Counted from the first letter of the stretch, positions 1 to 7,445 are shown. The stretch is DNA of 34,633 nt from JBOHER01 sp050701115 (GCA_050701115.1 JBOHER010000144.1:1-34633), one strand, 5' to 3'. The notes: generated by a model not told the origin, from the sequence alone. Numbers and translations are program-made.

Positions 1-1
1 G

Positions 2-103
2 ACGTCAGGATCCGTCGGGAAACTGGGGAGTTCACGCGTAGTCGACTACCTGGATCTGCTGCGCGGGCGCCACGTGCCTACGGTGGCGGCGATCAGGAGA
101 TGA
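2..103 (+). CDS. C-terminal tail of an unidentified protein (partial, left edge)
   Basis: An open frame enters from the left edge and ends at a TGA at 101-103, giving 33 residues that finish with VVDYLDLLRGRHVPTVAAIR. About three quarters of third positions are G or C, which suits real coding here but is not decisive over so few codons. A hairpin at 112-132 lies just downstream, as expected for a gene end. The family is not recognisable from so short a tail. It could be a chance open frame, because another frame of the same strand is also open through this stretch. Confidence 0.4.
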   Translation, partial: TSGSVGKLGSSRVVDYLDLLRGRHVPTVAAIRR

Positions 104-111
104 TCGCCTGC

Positions 112-132
112 CTGAGGTTCACTGAAACTCAG
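112..132. terminator. Hairpin between convergent gene ends
   Basis: CTGAGGTTC (112-120) faces GAAACTCAG (124-132) across a 3-nt loop, with 8 of 9 positions paired. It lies between the stop at 101-103 on the plus strand and the stop at 142-144 on the minus strand, so it could end transcription from both sides. There is no long T tract, which is common for actinobacterial terminators. Confidence 0.5.
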
Positions 133-141
133 TGCAACGGT

Positions 142-594
142 CTAATCACCTGGCTCGACCTGGCGCGCGGTGGCGAACGCCCGCCCGGTCTCCCAGAACG
201 CCCGCATGGACAGCAGCTTGCCCTCCTCGTTGACCTTGTACACGGCGACCAGGTCTGTGTCGACCCGGTAGTTCCCTGGCAGGTAGGTGGTGATCGTGCC
301 GACGTTGGCCACCTCATCACCCGCGGCGTGTGAATCGCGGATGGTGAACTCGAAGCGCTGCACGTTGGCGATGCTGACGTCCCAGAACGCCGAGATGCCC
401 TCCCGGCCGTGGTGACCCTTGCCTTCGGGGTCGAAGCCGGACGGACCCACCGGGTCCTCCACCACCGCGTCGGGTGCGAACAGATCGAGCCACGCCTCCT
501 TGTCGTGTGCCGACACGGCCCGCATCGACTGCCACGCCGCCCGTCGAGCGGGAGGCTGCTGCACCGCTTCGTCCCAACACACGTTGACCGTCAT
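142..594 (-). CDS. SnoaL/NTF2-like protein, steroid delta-isomerase-like
   Basis: A 150-residue protein of the NTF2-like alpha+beta barrel fold. Its layout matches mycobacterial Rv0760c-type ketosteroid-isomerase homologues: an N-terminal helix with the pattern SMRAVSAHDKEAWLDLFAPD, then VVEDPVGPSGFDPEG, and a C-terminal strand MRAFWE. Members of the fold bind or isomerise delta-5-3-ketosteroids, and the steroid-locus setting supports that role. The ATG at 592-594 overlaps the upstream stop as ATGA, which fixes this start over a longer in-frame extension. It is therefore probably translated together with the F420-type oxidoreductase before it. Isomerase activity is not shown by sequence alone; a binding-only role is possible. 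Confidence 0.75.
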   Translation of the reverse strand: MTVNVCWDEAVQQPPARRAAWQSMRAVSAHDKEAWLDLFAPDAVVEDPVGPSGFDPEGKGHHGREGISAFWDVSIANVQRFEFTIRDSHAAGDEVANVGTITTYLPGNYRVDTDLVAVYKVNEEGKLLSMRAFWETGRAFATARQVEPGD

Positions 595-1466
595 GAACCA
601 ACCTCCGCGATGACCTCGTCTGCGAACTTCTTGATCGAGTCCTTTTTGGACTGAACGTCGGCGTCGAAGGGCAACCCGTCGAACACCCACGGCATCACCA
701 CCGCGTCGGTGACGCCGGCACCGGCCTGGTGTCGGTAACCGTCGGCACCGAACCGGTCGATGCACACCGCCTGGAACTCGAACGGATCATCGGAGCGCCC
801 GCTCTCGGTGAGCATCCCGCGCAGGCGGCCGATGGTGTCGGCGAGTTGGTCGATGGTCATCATCGCCGAGGACCAGCCGTCGCCGTAGCGCACGGCGCGG
901 CGCAGCGCGGGACCGGTGTGGCCGCCAACGTAGATCGGCATCCGTTCCCGAGGTGCCGGGCTCATCTGCAGCTTGCCGAAGTCGAAGAACTCGCCGTGGT
1001 ACTCGACCATCCCGCCACCCAGGATCAGCCGGATCACCTCGATCGACTCATCGGCGCGCTTGCCCCTGCGCGCGTAGGGCACGCCGCACCATTCGAACTC
1101 CTCGGGTGACCACCCCACACCCACGCCGAGGGCGAATCGGTCCCCGGTCAGCGCAGCGACCGACACGAGTTGGCGCGCGAGTACGACAGGATGGCGTGAG
1201 CCGAGCTTGAGCACCGAGGTGTAGAACCTGATCCTGCTCGTCACCGCGGCCATCGACGTGGCAGCGATGAGCGGGTCGACCCACGGGGTGCCGGCGTTCC
1301 AGAACCGGCTCCCGTCGGCGGTGTAGGGGTAGTCCGCGGATACCGCTTCGGAATAGAACAGCGAGTCGGGCAGTACGATCGAGGAGAATCCATTGTCCTC
1401 GGCCGCTATGGCGAGTTCGGCCAACTGATCAGGGGGGCTCAACGCCACCGACATGCTGAACTTCAT
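591..1466 (-). CDS. LLM-class F420-dependent oxidoreductase
   Basis: A 291-residue luciferase-like (TIM-barrel) oxidoreductase of the TIGR03619-like type. Visible hallmarks are an N-terminal strand with AIAAEDNGFSSIVLPDS, the segment LGVGVGWSPEEFEWCGVPYA, and PIYVGGHTGPALRRAVRYGDGW, which holds the cofactor-binding GG/G pattern. The family uses F420 in actinobacteria for hydride transfer to varied substrates; the substrate here is unknown. The start is the ATG at 1464-1466. It lies about 37 bp from a good -10 box (TATAGT on the minus strand, 1503-1508) inside a KstR-like operator shared with hsaE, so induction by steroid intermediates is likely. The stop overlaps the next start by 4 nt. Confidence 0.8.
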   Translation of the reverse strand: MKFSMSVALSPPDQLAELAIAAEDNGFSSIVLPDSLFYSEAVSADYPYTADGSRFWNAGTPWVDPLIAATSMAAVTSRIRFYTSVLKLGSRHPVVLARQLVSVAALTGDRFALGVGVGWSPEEFEWCGVPYARRGKRADESIEVIRLILGGGMVEYHGEFFDFGKLQMSPAPRERMPIYVGGHTGPALRRAVRYGDGWSSAMMTIDQLADTIGRLRGMLTESGRSDDPFEFQAVCIDRFGADGYRHQAGAGVTDAVVMPWVFDGLPFDADVQSKKDSIKKFADEVIAEVGS

Positions 1467-1497
1467 CGTGCACCGGCCCTTCGCTGTGCGGACTACC

Positions 1498-1522
1498 CTA
1501 GAACTATAACGTGTTCTAGTAT
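1498..1522. promoter_or_regulatory. KstR-like operator and divergent promoters (hsaE / LLM oxidoreductase)
   Basis: TATAACGTGTTCTA at 1505-1518 fits the published KstR pattern TNNAACNNGTTNNA exactly. It is nested in a larger palindrome, CTAGAAC (1498-1504) and GTTCTAG (1513-1519). A plus-strand -10 candidate TAGTAT (1517-1522) and a minus-strand -10 candidate TATAGT (1503-1508) both overlap it, so one bound repressor could silence both directions. KstR is a TetR-family repressor released by 3-oxo-steroid CoA thioesters; no kstR gene is in this window. Confidence 0.75.
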
Positions 1523-1557
1523 TGGCGTCGAGGCAGGAACGTCGACGAGAGGACATC

Positions 1558-2370
1558 ATGGACGAGACCGCCATCGCGGATGCCGCGGGCAGGATCCTCC
1601 GCGCGTACGAGAAGCGCACCCCGATCAGCCCGATCGTCGACGACTTCCCGGAAGCCACGGTCACCGACGCCTACCGCATACAGCAGGAGCAGGTGCGGCA
1701 CTGGGTCGACGCCGGCGACCAGATCAAGGGCCACAAGGTCGGCCTGGCCTCGCTGGCGATGCAACGGCAGATGGGTGTGCACCAGCCCGACTACGGCCAC
1801 CTGCTGACCGACATGTTCCACCTGGAGCACATGCCGCTCGACGCGGGCGGCTACCTGCAGCCGAGGATCGAACCGGAGATCGCCTTCGTGCTCGGCCGCG
1901 AGCTGAGCGGACCGGGGGTGACCGTCGCTGACGCCATGCGCGCGATCGACTTCGTCGTGCCCGCACTGGAAATCGTCGATTCGCGCATCCGGGACTGGAA
2001 GATCTCCATCGTGGACACCATCGCCGACAATGCGTCCTCCGGCGGGGTCGTCTTCGGCAGCAGGCCGACCAAGCTGGACGCAACCGACCTGCGGACCACC
2101 GGGTGCACCTTCGGAATCAACGGCGAGACGGTGTCCACCGGAGCGGGCGGCGCGGTGCTCGGTTCCCCGATCAACGCCCTGGTGTGGCTGGCCAACACGG
2201 TGGGGCCGCTCGGAATCACGCTCGAACCCGGTCACGTGGTGCTGCCGGGATCGATGACCCGCGCGGAACCCGTCAAGGCAGGCGACACGATCGTCGCTGA
2301 CATGGGCGCGCTCGGCAGCGTCACCGCCGTACTCGCGCCGGCGGGCGCGGAAAGCCACGATGGGAACTGA
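1558..2370 (+). CDS. hsaE: 2-hydroxypenta-2,4-dienoate hydratase (HsaE-like)
   Basis: A 270-residue member of the MhpD/BphE/HsaE hydratase family. It adds water to 2-hydroxy-hexa(penta)-2,4-dienoate, giving 4-hydroxy-2-oxoacid, the substrate of HsaF. Family features are GHKVGLAS with K60, the metal-ligand stretch PRIEPEIAFVLG with E105 and E107, and LEIVDSRI with E138. The length is normal for the family. The ATG at 1558 follows GAGAGGA at a good distance and is 36 bp from the -10 box that overlaps a KstR-like site. In M. tuberculosis hsaE sits directly beside hsaG and hsaF; here those genes lie about 7 kb to the right beyond a glycan island. HsaE is the best name given HsaF and HsaG nearby, though a plain MhpD-type role for other aromatics cannot be excluded. 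Confidence 0.85.
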   Translation: MDETAIADAAGRILRAYEKRTPISPIVDDFPEATVTDAYRIQQEQVRHWVDAGDQIKGHKVGLASLAMQRQMGVHQPDYGHLLTDMFHLEHMPLDAGGYLQPRIEPEIAFVLGRELSGPGVTVADAMRAIDFVVPALEIVDSRIRDWKISIVDTIADNASSGGVVFGSRPTKLDATDLRTTGCTFGINGETVSTGAGGAVLGSPINALVWLANTVGPLGITLEPGHVVLPGSMTRAEPVKAGDTIVADMGALGSVTAVLAPAGAESHDGN

Positions 2371-2395
2371 GCGGAAACCCGACCAAGGAGCAGCT

Positions 2396-2587
2396 ATGAG
2401 GATGATCGTGGACACAGGAGTCTGCACCGGGCACGGTGTATGCGAGGGCATCCGGCCTGACGTCTTCGAGGTCGGCGACGACGGCATTACGCACCTGCTG
2501 ACCGAGGATTTCACCGAGCGTGATCGGCAGGACCTCGAGGACGCGGTCGACCAGTGCCCCACCCAGGCACTGCGGCTGGCGGACTGA
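2396..2587 (+). CDS. Small 3Fe-4S-type ferredoxin
   Basis: A 63-residue ferredoxin of the actinobacterial single-cluster type. Cysteines are at 10, 16 and 54 (the last in a CP pair), and His13 stands where a second cluster cysteine would be, giving CxxHxxC...CP. That pattern goes with a 3Fe-4S or site-differentiated cluster. The family carries electrons to cytochromes P450 and related redox enzymes. AAGGAG at 2385-2390 sets the ATG at 2396 as the start. It lies 25 bp after hsaE and 2 bp before a ferredoxin reductase, so it is probably in the hsaE operon. M. tuberculosis FdxD in the KstR regulon is a comparable small ferredoxin, but I cannot claim orthology. No P450 or Rieske oxygenase is in the window. 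Confidence 0.85.
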   Translation: MRMIVDTGVCTGHGVCEGIRPDVFEVGDDGITHLLTEDFTERDRQDLEDAVDQCPTQALRLAD

Positions 2588-2589
2588 GC

Positions 2590-3801
2590 GTGCCCGCGGC
2601 TCACCTCGTGGTCGCCGGTGCTTCGCTGGCCGGGCTTCGCGCGGTCGAAGCGGCCCGGCGGAAGGGTTTCGACGGCACGGTCACCCTGATCGGGGCCGAG
2701 ACGCACCTGCCGTATGACCGTCCGCCACTGTCCAAGGAGTTCCTGGCCGACGCGGCAGCGACGAACTTCTTCCGCACCAAGGATTCGCTTCGATCCGAGC
2801 TCGGCGTGCACCTGCGATTGGGCGCACCCGCGACCGCGCTGCGTCCCGAGGAACAGACGCTGTTGGTGGGCACCGAGGAGATCCGCTATACCGCGCTGGT
2901 CATCGCGACCGGGGCGTCCGCGCGGGAACTGCCGGGCACGCCCGAGCTGCCCGGGGTGCACACCCTGCGCACCGTCGATGACGCGGAAGCGATCAGGGCC
3001 GCGCTGGACGCCGGTGCACGCACCGTCATCATCGGTGCCGGGTTCATCGGGTCCGAAGTGGCCTGTTCCGCCCGGCGCCGAGGCGCACCGGTCACCGTGC
3101 TGGAAGCCGCGCCGGTACCACTGGCGCGCGCTGTCGGCGAGCAGATGGGCGCGGCCGTTGCCCGGCTGCACCAGCGCAACGGCACCGACGTGCGCTGCGG
3201 AGTGGCGGTCGAGGGGATCGAGGGCAGCGATCGGGTGGCGGCGGTGCGGCTGTCCGACGGCAGCATGCTGCCCGCCGACCTGGTCGTGGTCGGTGTCGGT
3301 GCGTCCCCGGCAACCGGATGGCTGGAGGGTTCCGGCCTGAAGCTGGCCGACGGGGTGGTGTGTGACGAGACGCTGTGCGCGGGCCCGCCCGGCGTGTACG
3401 CGGCCGGGGACATCGCCCGCTGGTACAACCCGCTTTTCGGCGAGACCATGCGGCTGGAGCACTGGACCTCCGCCGCTGAACAGGGGGCGATCGCGGCCCG
3501 CAATGCGATCAACCCCGCTGAGGCGGTGCCGTGTGCGACCGTGCCGTACTTCTGGTCCGACTGGTACGACAGCCGGATCCAGTTCGTGGGGGTGCCCGAT
3601 GCCGACGAGGTGCGGGTCGTGCTGGGCGATGTCGACGCCGACTTCCTCGCGCTCTACCGCAGGGGCGACCGACTGATCGGCGCCCTCGGCATCAACCAGC
3701 GCAGGTCGATCATGAAACTCCGCATGATGATCAGCGAATCCGCCAGCTGGACCGATGCCCTCGAGTTCGCAGGCTCACTGGCGACCCGGCCCATCTCGTG
3801 A
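2590..3801 (+). CDS. NAD(P)H:ferredoxin reductase, FAD-dependent
   Basis: A 403-residue flavoprotein of the rhodocoxin/putidaredoxin reductase type. In order it has an FAD dinucleotide motif GASLAG (10-15), the PYDRPPLSKEFL segment after the first Rossmann unit (41-52), an NAD(P) motif GAGFIG (149-154), and AAGDIA near 271-276 that closes over FAD. It would pass electrons from NAD(P)H to the ferredoxin encoded 2 bp upstream. The GTG at 2590 is preferred because an upstream ATG at 2554 would overlap the ferredoxin by more than 30 bp. The gene ends in a strong hairpin (3796-3839) that even includes the stop codon. The final acceptor of this redox pair is outside the window. Confidence 0.85.
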   Translation: MPAAHLVVAGASLAGLRAVEAARRKGFDGTVTLIGAETHLPYDRPPLSKEFLADAAATNFFRTKDSLRSELGVHLRLGAPATALRPEEQTLLVGTEEIRYTALVIATGASARELPGTPELPGVHTLRTVDDAEAIRAALDAGARTVIIGAGFIGSEVACSARRRGAPVTVLEAAPVPLARAVGEQMGAAVARLHQRNGTDVRCGVAVEGIEGSDRVAAVRLSDGSMLPADLVVVGVGASPATGWLEGSGLKLADGVVCDETLCAGPPGVYAAGDIARWYNPLFGETMRLEHWTSAAEQGAIAARNAINPAEAVPCATVPYFWSDWYDSRIQFVGVPDADEVRVVLGDVDADFLALYRRGDRLIGALGINQRRSIMKLRMMISESASWTDALEFAGSLATRPIS

Positions 3802-3839
3802 GTGAATGTGGTTGCTCCGGCAACCACATTCACTCACGA
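3796..3839. terminator. Perfect 20-bp stem-loop terminator (TCGTGAGTG repeat family)
   Basis: TCGTGAGTGAATGTGGTTGC at 3796-3815 is perfectly complementary to 3820-3839, with the loop TCCG. The stop of the ferredoxin reductase is in the left arm, and the convergent glycosyltransferase ends 6 bp beyond at 3845, so it can serve both strands. The arm ends TCGTGAGTG and CACTCACGA and the GTTGC-TCCG-GCAAC tip recur at 32051-32153, so this belongs to a dispersed repeat family. Confidence 0.75.
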
Positions 3840-3844
3840 CGGGC

Positions 3845-5335
3845 TCAGGTCTGATCTGTCCGCGGCTCCCCGGCTGAGCGAGGCCTCCGGGTGCGCCCAC
3901 TCAGGGCGGTAATGCCGATAACGCCAGCGAACGGTAGCAACACCAGGCCGGGTAGCTGGTAACGCCAGGAGAACTCGAACGCCGCCGAGGCGAGCAGGAT
4001 GGTTACCGCCATACCGGCCGCGAGCAGCGCGGCCGAGCGGATGCCGCTCGAACGCGCCCTGCCCAGCCCGAGCCCGGCGAGCAGTGCGACCAGTCCGAAC
4101 ACCCCCAGCAGGGTGCCCGGCGTGTAGCCGCCATTGAGCTGGTAACCACGGAGTACCGAGGCCAGCCCTGGTACCGCTGAAGGCTCCTTGCCGCTGAACT
4201 CCACCGAGATCCGCGTGCTGTACTCCGGGTGGTTGTAGTACTGGTAGCCGCGCTGGAAGTACCACCGCACCACACCGACGTCCCCCGGCGAATCGGTTCG
4301 GGTGGGCCTGAATCCTTTCAGGAAATCCTGGACAACGGCACCGGCGACATCCACCGGCTGAGCACGCAGCACCGCCCAGCCGAACGCCTTCTGCACGGTG
4401 GTGATGTCGGTGCCCGGTGGGAACCGCGCCACCCACTCCTGGTCACCGGCACGGTGCGCGTAGTAGTCGACCCCGATGCGCTGCCCGAGCGGCTCTTCCG
4501 GGCAGGCAAGCCGGAGCGTCGGATCCAGCCGCACCTGATCGCAGTCCGCGACAACGGCGGTCCGGCCGTAGAGGACGTTCCCGGTGGTCAGGCTCAGTCC
4601 CCACTGCCCCGTCTCCGACCGGAAGTACCCGGCGTAGCCACCGACCACCACGGCAAACCCCGCCACCAGCGCGACCGAGCGCGCCGCGATCGTCCGCCAG
4701 CCATACCGGTGGCGCCACGCCCCGCCCGCGATGACCAGGTAGCACACCGCCGGCACCACGAGCGGGAGCGCGACCAGCCGGAACATCACCGCGACTCCGA
4801 GCAGCACCCCGCCGAGCGCCGCCCTGCGCGGGCTCGGAGCCCCCCGGCCCAGCAGCACCCACAACGCCGCGACCAGCAACACCTGCTGCCAGGTATCGGA
4901 CATGATCATCTGTTCGATCTGGATCTGATAGGCGTCCAGCAACAACGGTGCCGCGGCGATCGCCGCCAGCCAGCTGGGAGCCCCGTGCCGCAGGGCCAGC
5001 ACGTAGAGGGCCCCGGCTGCCACCACGCCCGCGAGATGCTGGACAGCGGTGACGAGTTCCAGCCCGCCCACCGCCAGGATGGGTGTCAAGATGACCAGCT
5101 CGTACCCGATGGGGTGCAGGCTTTCCGGGCTGTACTCGCCGATGTTCTCCAGGTAGCGGAACGAGTCGAAGTACAGCAGCGCGGGCTGATAGGCGAACCA
5201 GGCCAGCACCCGCAGCACGATGCCTGCGGCCAGCAAGATGACGATCAGCCAATGTCGCCGGAGCACGTTGCGGAGATCCTCCGCACGCACGGCGGCCTTC
5301 GGCAGGTCGGCTAGACGTTGTTCGTGTGTGTCCAC
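3845..5335 (-). CDS. GT-C-fold integral membrane glycosyltransferase
   Basis: A 496-residue polytopic membrane protein with roughly ten hydrophobic segments: one at about 29-49, a cluster over 75-230, and a C-terminal set at about 405-480. After the first membrane span comes an extracytoplasmic loop with LLYFDSFRYLE, where Asp57 is a plausible GT-C catalytic acid. A large soluble loop lies near 235-400. GT-C enzymes use polyprenyl-phosphate sugars as donors and transfer them outside the membrane. It starts at a GTG (5335) inside the end of the sulfoquinovose synthase gene (25-bp overlap), with AAGG upstream, so the two are coupled. I infer that it transfers a sulfoquinovose-type sugar. The acceptor is unknown, and the sequence does not match a named family closely enough for a symbol. 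Confidence 0.7.
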   Translation of the reverse strand: MDTHEQRLADLPKAAVRAEDLRNVLRRHWLIVILLAAGIVLRVLAWFAYQPALLYFDSFRYLENIGEYSPESLHPIGYELVILTPILAVGGLELVTAVQHLAGVVAAGALYVLALRHGAPSWLAAIAAAPLLLDAYQIQIEQMIMSDTWQQVLLVAALWVLLGRGAPSPRRAALGGVLLGVAVMFRLVALPLVVPAVCYLVIAGGAWRHRYGWRTIAARSVALVAGFAVVVGGYAGYFRSETGQWGLSLTTGNVLYGRTAVVADCDQVRLDPTLRLACPEEPLGQRIGVDYYAHRAGDQEWVARFPPGTDITTVQKAFGWAVLRAQPVDVAGAVVQDFLKGFRPTRTDSPGDVGVVRWYFQRGYQYYNHPEYSTRISVEFSGKEPSAVPGLASVLRGYQLNGGYTPGTLLGVFGLVALLAGLGLGRARSSGIRSAALLAAGMAVTILLASAAFEFSWRYQLPGLVLLPFAGVIGITALSGRTRRPRSAGEPRTDQT

Positions 5336-6465
5336 TGCACCCTTGGATACATCTTGTCCACATCGACCCGGTGTTTGTTGGCTTCGACGATGCCGAACAT
5401 CGACTCGATCAAGGTATCGGAGAGCAGGTGCGGTTTCAGCCCCAACTCGGTCAGCCCGGTGTGCACCACGTTGTAGTAGTGCTCCGGCGCCTCCACCCGC
5501 GGATTCTTCAGGTTCTCGATCTGCACCGGACCCGGGAATTGGTCGGCGACGGCGTGGGCGATCTCGCGCACCGACATGCTTTCAGTCATCTGATTGAACA
5601 CCCGGAACTCGCCGCGCTCGGCCGGATTCTCGACCGCGAGCCGGATGCACTCCACGGTGTCCCTGATATCGATCAGGCCTCTGGTCTGTCCGCCTGTCCC
5701 ATAGACAGTGAGCGGTTGTCCCAGCACGGCTTGAATGACGAATCGGTTGAGCACCGTGCCGAAGACCCCGTCATAGTCGAACCGGGTCACCAACCGGGCA
5801 TCCAGAGCGGTCTGTGGGGTCTGCTGCCCATAGACCACACCCTGGTTGAGATCGGTCGCTCGCAGACCCCAGATCCGGCAGCAGAATTCGATGTTGTGCG
5901 AGTCGTGCACCTTGCTGAGGTGATAGAACGAGCCCGGCCGCTTGGGGAACAGGACGCGGTCGGTGCGGCCGTTGTGCTCGACATCGAGCCAGCCCTCCTC
6001 GATATCGATGTTGGGCGTGCCGTATTCACCCATGGTGCCCAGCTTGACCAAGTGAATGTCCGGATTGGACTCGGCGATAGCGAACAGCAGGTTCAGCGTG
6101 CCGACGACGTTATTGTGCTGGGTATAGACAGCATGCGCACGGTCGATCATCGAGTATGGCGCCGCCCGTTGCTCGGCGAAGTGCACGATGGCATCGGGCT
6201 GGAACTCGCGTAGCGTGTCGTGCACGAACTCGGCATCAAGCAGGTCACCGACATAGGAGGCGATCCGCTTCCCAGAGACGTCCTGCCACGCCGCGACCCG
6301 TACGTCGAGGTCTTCGATGGGGGCGAGACTGCACACCCCTAGCTCGTCGTCGTAGCCTCTCCGTGCGAAGTTGTCGAGCACCGCGGTATCGTGCCCGCTG
6401 TCCGAAAGGTGCAGGGCCGTAGGCCAACCCAGATAGCCATCTCCTCCGAGAACCAGAACTCGCAC
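5311..6465 (-). CDS. sqdB: UDP-sulfoquinovose synthase (SQD1/SqdB-like)
   Basis: A 384-residue extended SDR that closely follows plant SQD1 along its whole length. It has the NAD motif GGDGYLG (7-13), HFAEQRAAPYSMIDR (95-109), YTQHNNVVGTLN, KLGTMGEYGTPNIDIEEG (141-158), FYHLSKVHDSHNI with Y181 and K185, and ATDLNQGVVYG. T144, E147, Y181 and K185 fall within a residue or so of the SQD1 catalytic set. The enzyme converts UDP-glucose plus sulfite to UDP-sulfoquinovose. The start is a GTG at 6465 with a strong AGGAAGG Shine-Dalgarno sequence; a longer ATG-initiated form from 6489 lacks one. It overlaps the downstream GT-C gene. No SqdX/SQD2 sulfolipid synthase is present, so the product may feed a glycan and not sulfoquinovosyl diacylglycerol. 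Confidence 0.9.
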   Translation of the reverse strand: MRVLVLGGDGYLGWPTALHLSDSGHDTAVLDNFARRGYDDELGVCSLAPIEDLDVRVAAWQDVSGKRIASYVGDLLDAEFVHDTLREFQPDAIVHFAEQRAAPYSMIDRAHAVYTQHNNVVGTLNLLFAIAESNPDIHLVKLGTMGEYGTPNIDIEEGWLDVEHNGRTDRVLFPKRPGSFYHLSKVHDSHNIEFCCRIWGLRATDLNQGVVYGQQTPQTALDARLVTRFDYDGVFGTVLNRFVIQAVLGQPLTVYGTGGQTRGLIDIRDTVECIRLAVENPAERGEFRVFNQMTESMSVREIAHAVADQFPGPVQIENLKNPRVEAPEHYYNVVHTGLTELGLKPHLLSDTLIESMFGIVEANKHRVDVDKMYPRVQWTHTNNV

Positions 6466-6524
6466 AATCGCTTCCTTCCTTGTCATCATCGACACGGACG
6501 CCACCTGCATTTCGGGCCAGTGCA

Positions 6525-6595
6525 GGTTATGCAGGTGAAACACGCACGGCGGGCGCACCGACGAGCGTGCATAGCCCGACCTCCGCATAAGACAC
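6525..6595. repeat. Intergenic repeat, copy 1 (partial)
   Basis: The stretch 6544-6595 matches 29157-29208 at about 42 of 52 positions, including GCACGGCGGG, CGTGCATA and CCCGAC. The ends GGTTATGCA (6525-6533) and TGCATAGCC (6568-6576) form an imperfect inverted pair, as in copy 2 but with a much shorter interior. It lies in the divergent gap between the sulfoquinovose synthase and the methyltransferase. I do not recognise the family. Confidence 0.6.
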
Positions 6596-6605
6596 AGTGC
6601 CTACC

Positions 6606-6633
6606 ATGGCACGGTTTGGGTACCCAATGCCAT
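6606..6633. promoter_or_regulatory. Palindrome in divergent promoter region
   Basis: A perfect 12-bp palindrome TTGGGTACCCAA (6616-6627) is flanked by ATGGCA (6606-6611) and TGCCAT (6628-6633). Nearly the whole 28 bp is symmetric. It sits between the sulfoquinovose synthase (minus) and the methyltransferase (plus), where an operator for both would be expected. The binding protein is unknown. Confidence 0.4.
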
Positions 6634-6689
6634 TGATCGGCACACCGTGCGGGTCGCCAACCAGGACGCGCTCGAAGAAACAGGGAGAT

Positions 6690-7445
6690 ATGGGAGTACA
6701 GGACAAGTCAGGCGCTTTCCACAATGCGACGGGTCGCACGCTCGAGAGTGGCGGTAGCGATCAACCGCGATATCGCCGCTACCAGTACGAACTGATCTCC
6801 CCGCACTGTGGCCGGTCAGTGCTCGAGGTCGGCGCGGGACTGGGCGAGTTCGCAGCGCAGTTCCGCGCACTGGATCGCCTCGTGGTGACCGATGTGGACC
6901 CTGGCGCCGTGGGACAGATGCGCCGCCGGTTCGCCGATCGGCCAGAGGTGGAGGTCCGCCAACTCGACGTGGACCACCAGTTGACTCTCGACCGGCGGGT
7001 GGAGTCGGTGGTGGCGATCAACGTGCTCGAGCACATAGCGGACGATGCGGGCGCGCTGCGATCCTTGGCCGGCCTCGTCGAGCCCGGTGGCAGCGTGGTG
7101 CTCTGGGTTCCCGGCTACCAGCAGTTGTACGGCGAGTTCGACCGCGAGGTCGGCCACGTCCGGCGGTACACGCCGACCACCCTTGCCGACGCCGTCCGAC
7201 GTTCCGGACTCGAACTCGAGATGGTGAAACCGGTGAACCTGCTCGGCGGCATCGCCTGGTGGCTCGCGGTCCGCAAGGGCGGCAGCGGTTCACCCAATCC
7301 GAAGCTGGTCGCCATCTATGATCGCTGGGTGGTGCCGGTATCCCGGGCGCTGGAACGCCGGGTGCGGGTGCCGTTCGGACAATCCGTGCTGTGTGTCGCG
7401 CGCAAACCGGACGCGGCAGCGAGCCAGGGAGCGGAGCAGTGTTGA
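6690..7445 (+). CDS. Class I SAM-dependent methyltransferase
   Basis: A 251-residue methyltransferase with motif I VLEVGAGLGEF (44-54), an acidic strand end VVTDVDP (65-71), and NVLEHI (111-116) after the motif II strand. The sequence VLWVPGYQQLYGEFDREVGHVRRY that follows is typical of family members found beside polyprenyl-glycan genes. It probably methylates a sugar or a lipid-linked intermediate. The ATG at 6690 is chosen because AGGGAG precedes it; longer in-frame starts run into the intergenic palindrome. Its stop overlaps the GtrA start, so the two form a coupled pair divergent from the sulfoquinovose synthase. The substrate cannot be read from the sequence. Confidence 0.75.
   Translation: MGVQDKSGAFHNATGRTLESGGSDQPRYRRYQYELISPHCGRSVLEVGAGLGEFAAQFRALDRLVVTDVDPGAVGQMRRRFADRPEVEVRQLDVDHQLTLDRRVESVVAINVLEHIADDAGALRSLAGLVEPGGSVVLWVPGYQQLYGEFDREVGHVRRYTPTTLADAVRRSGLELEMVKPVNLLGGIAWWLAVRKGGSGSPNPKLVAIYDRWVVPVSRALERRVRVPFGQSVLCVARKPDAAASQGAEQC

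Noticed and set aside
1516..3462. Minus-strand open frame of 648 codons opposite hsaE, ferredoxin and reductase
   Set aside because: It lies antisense to three well-supported genes, has no family motif, and is rich in Arg, Gly and His in the way expected of high-GC shadow frames.
4229..5314. Plus-strand open frame of 361 codons
   Set aside because: It is antisense to the GT-C membrane protein, and its product is a hydrophilic Arg/His/Gln-rich string with no motif.
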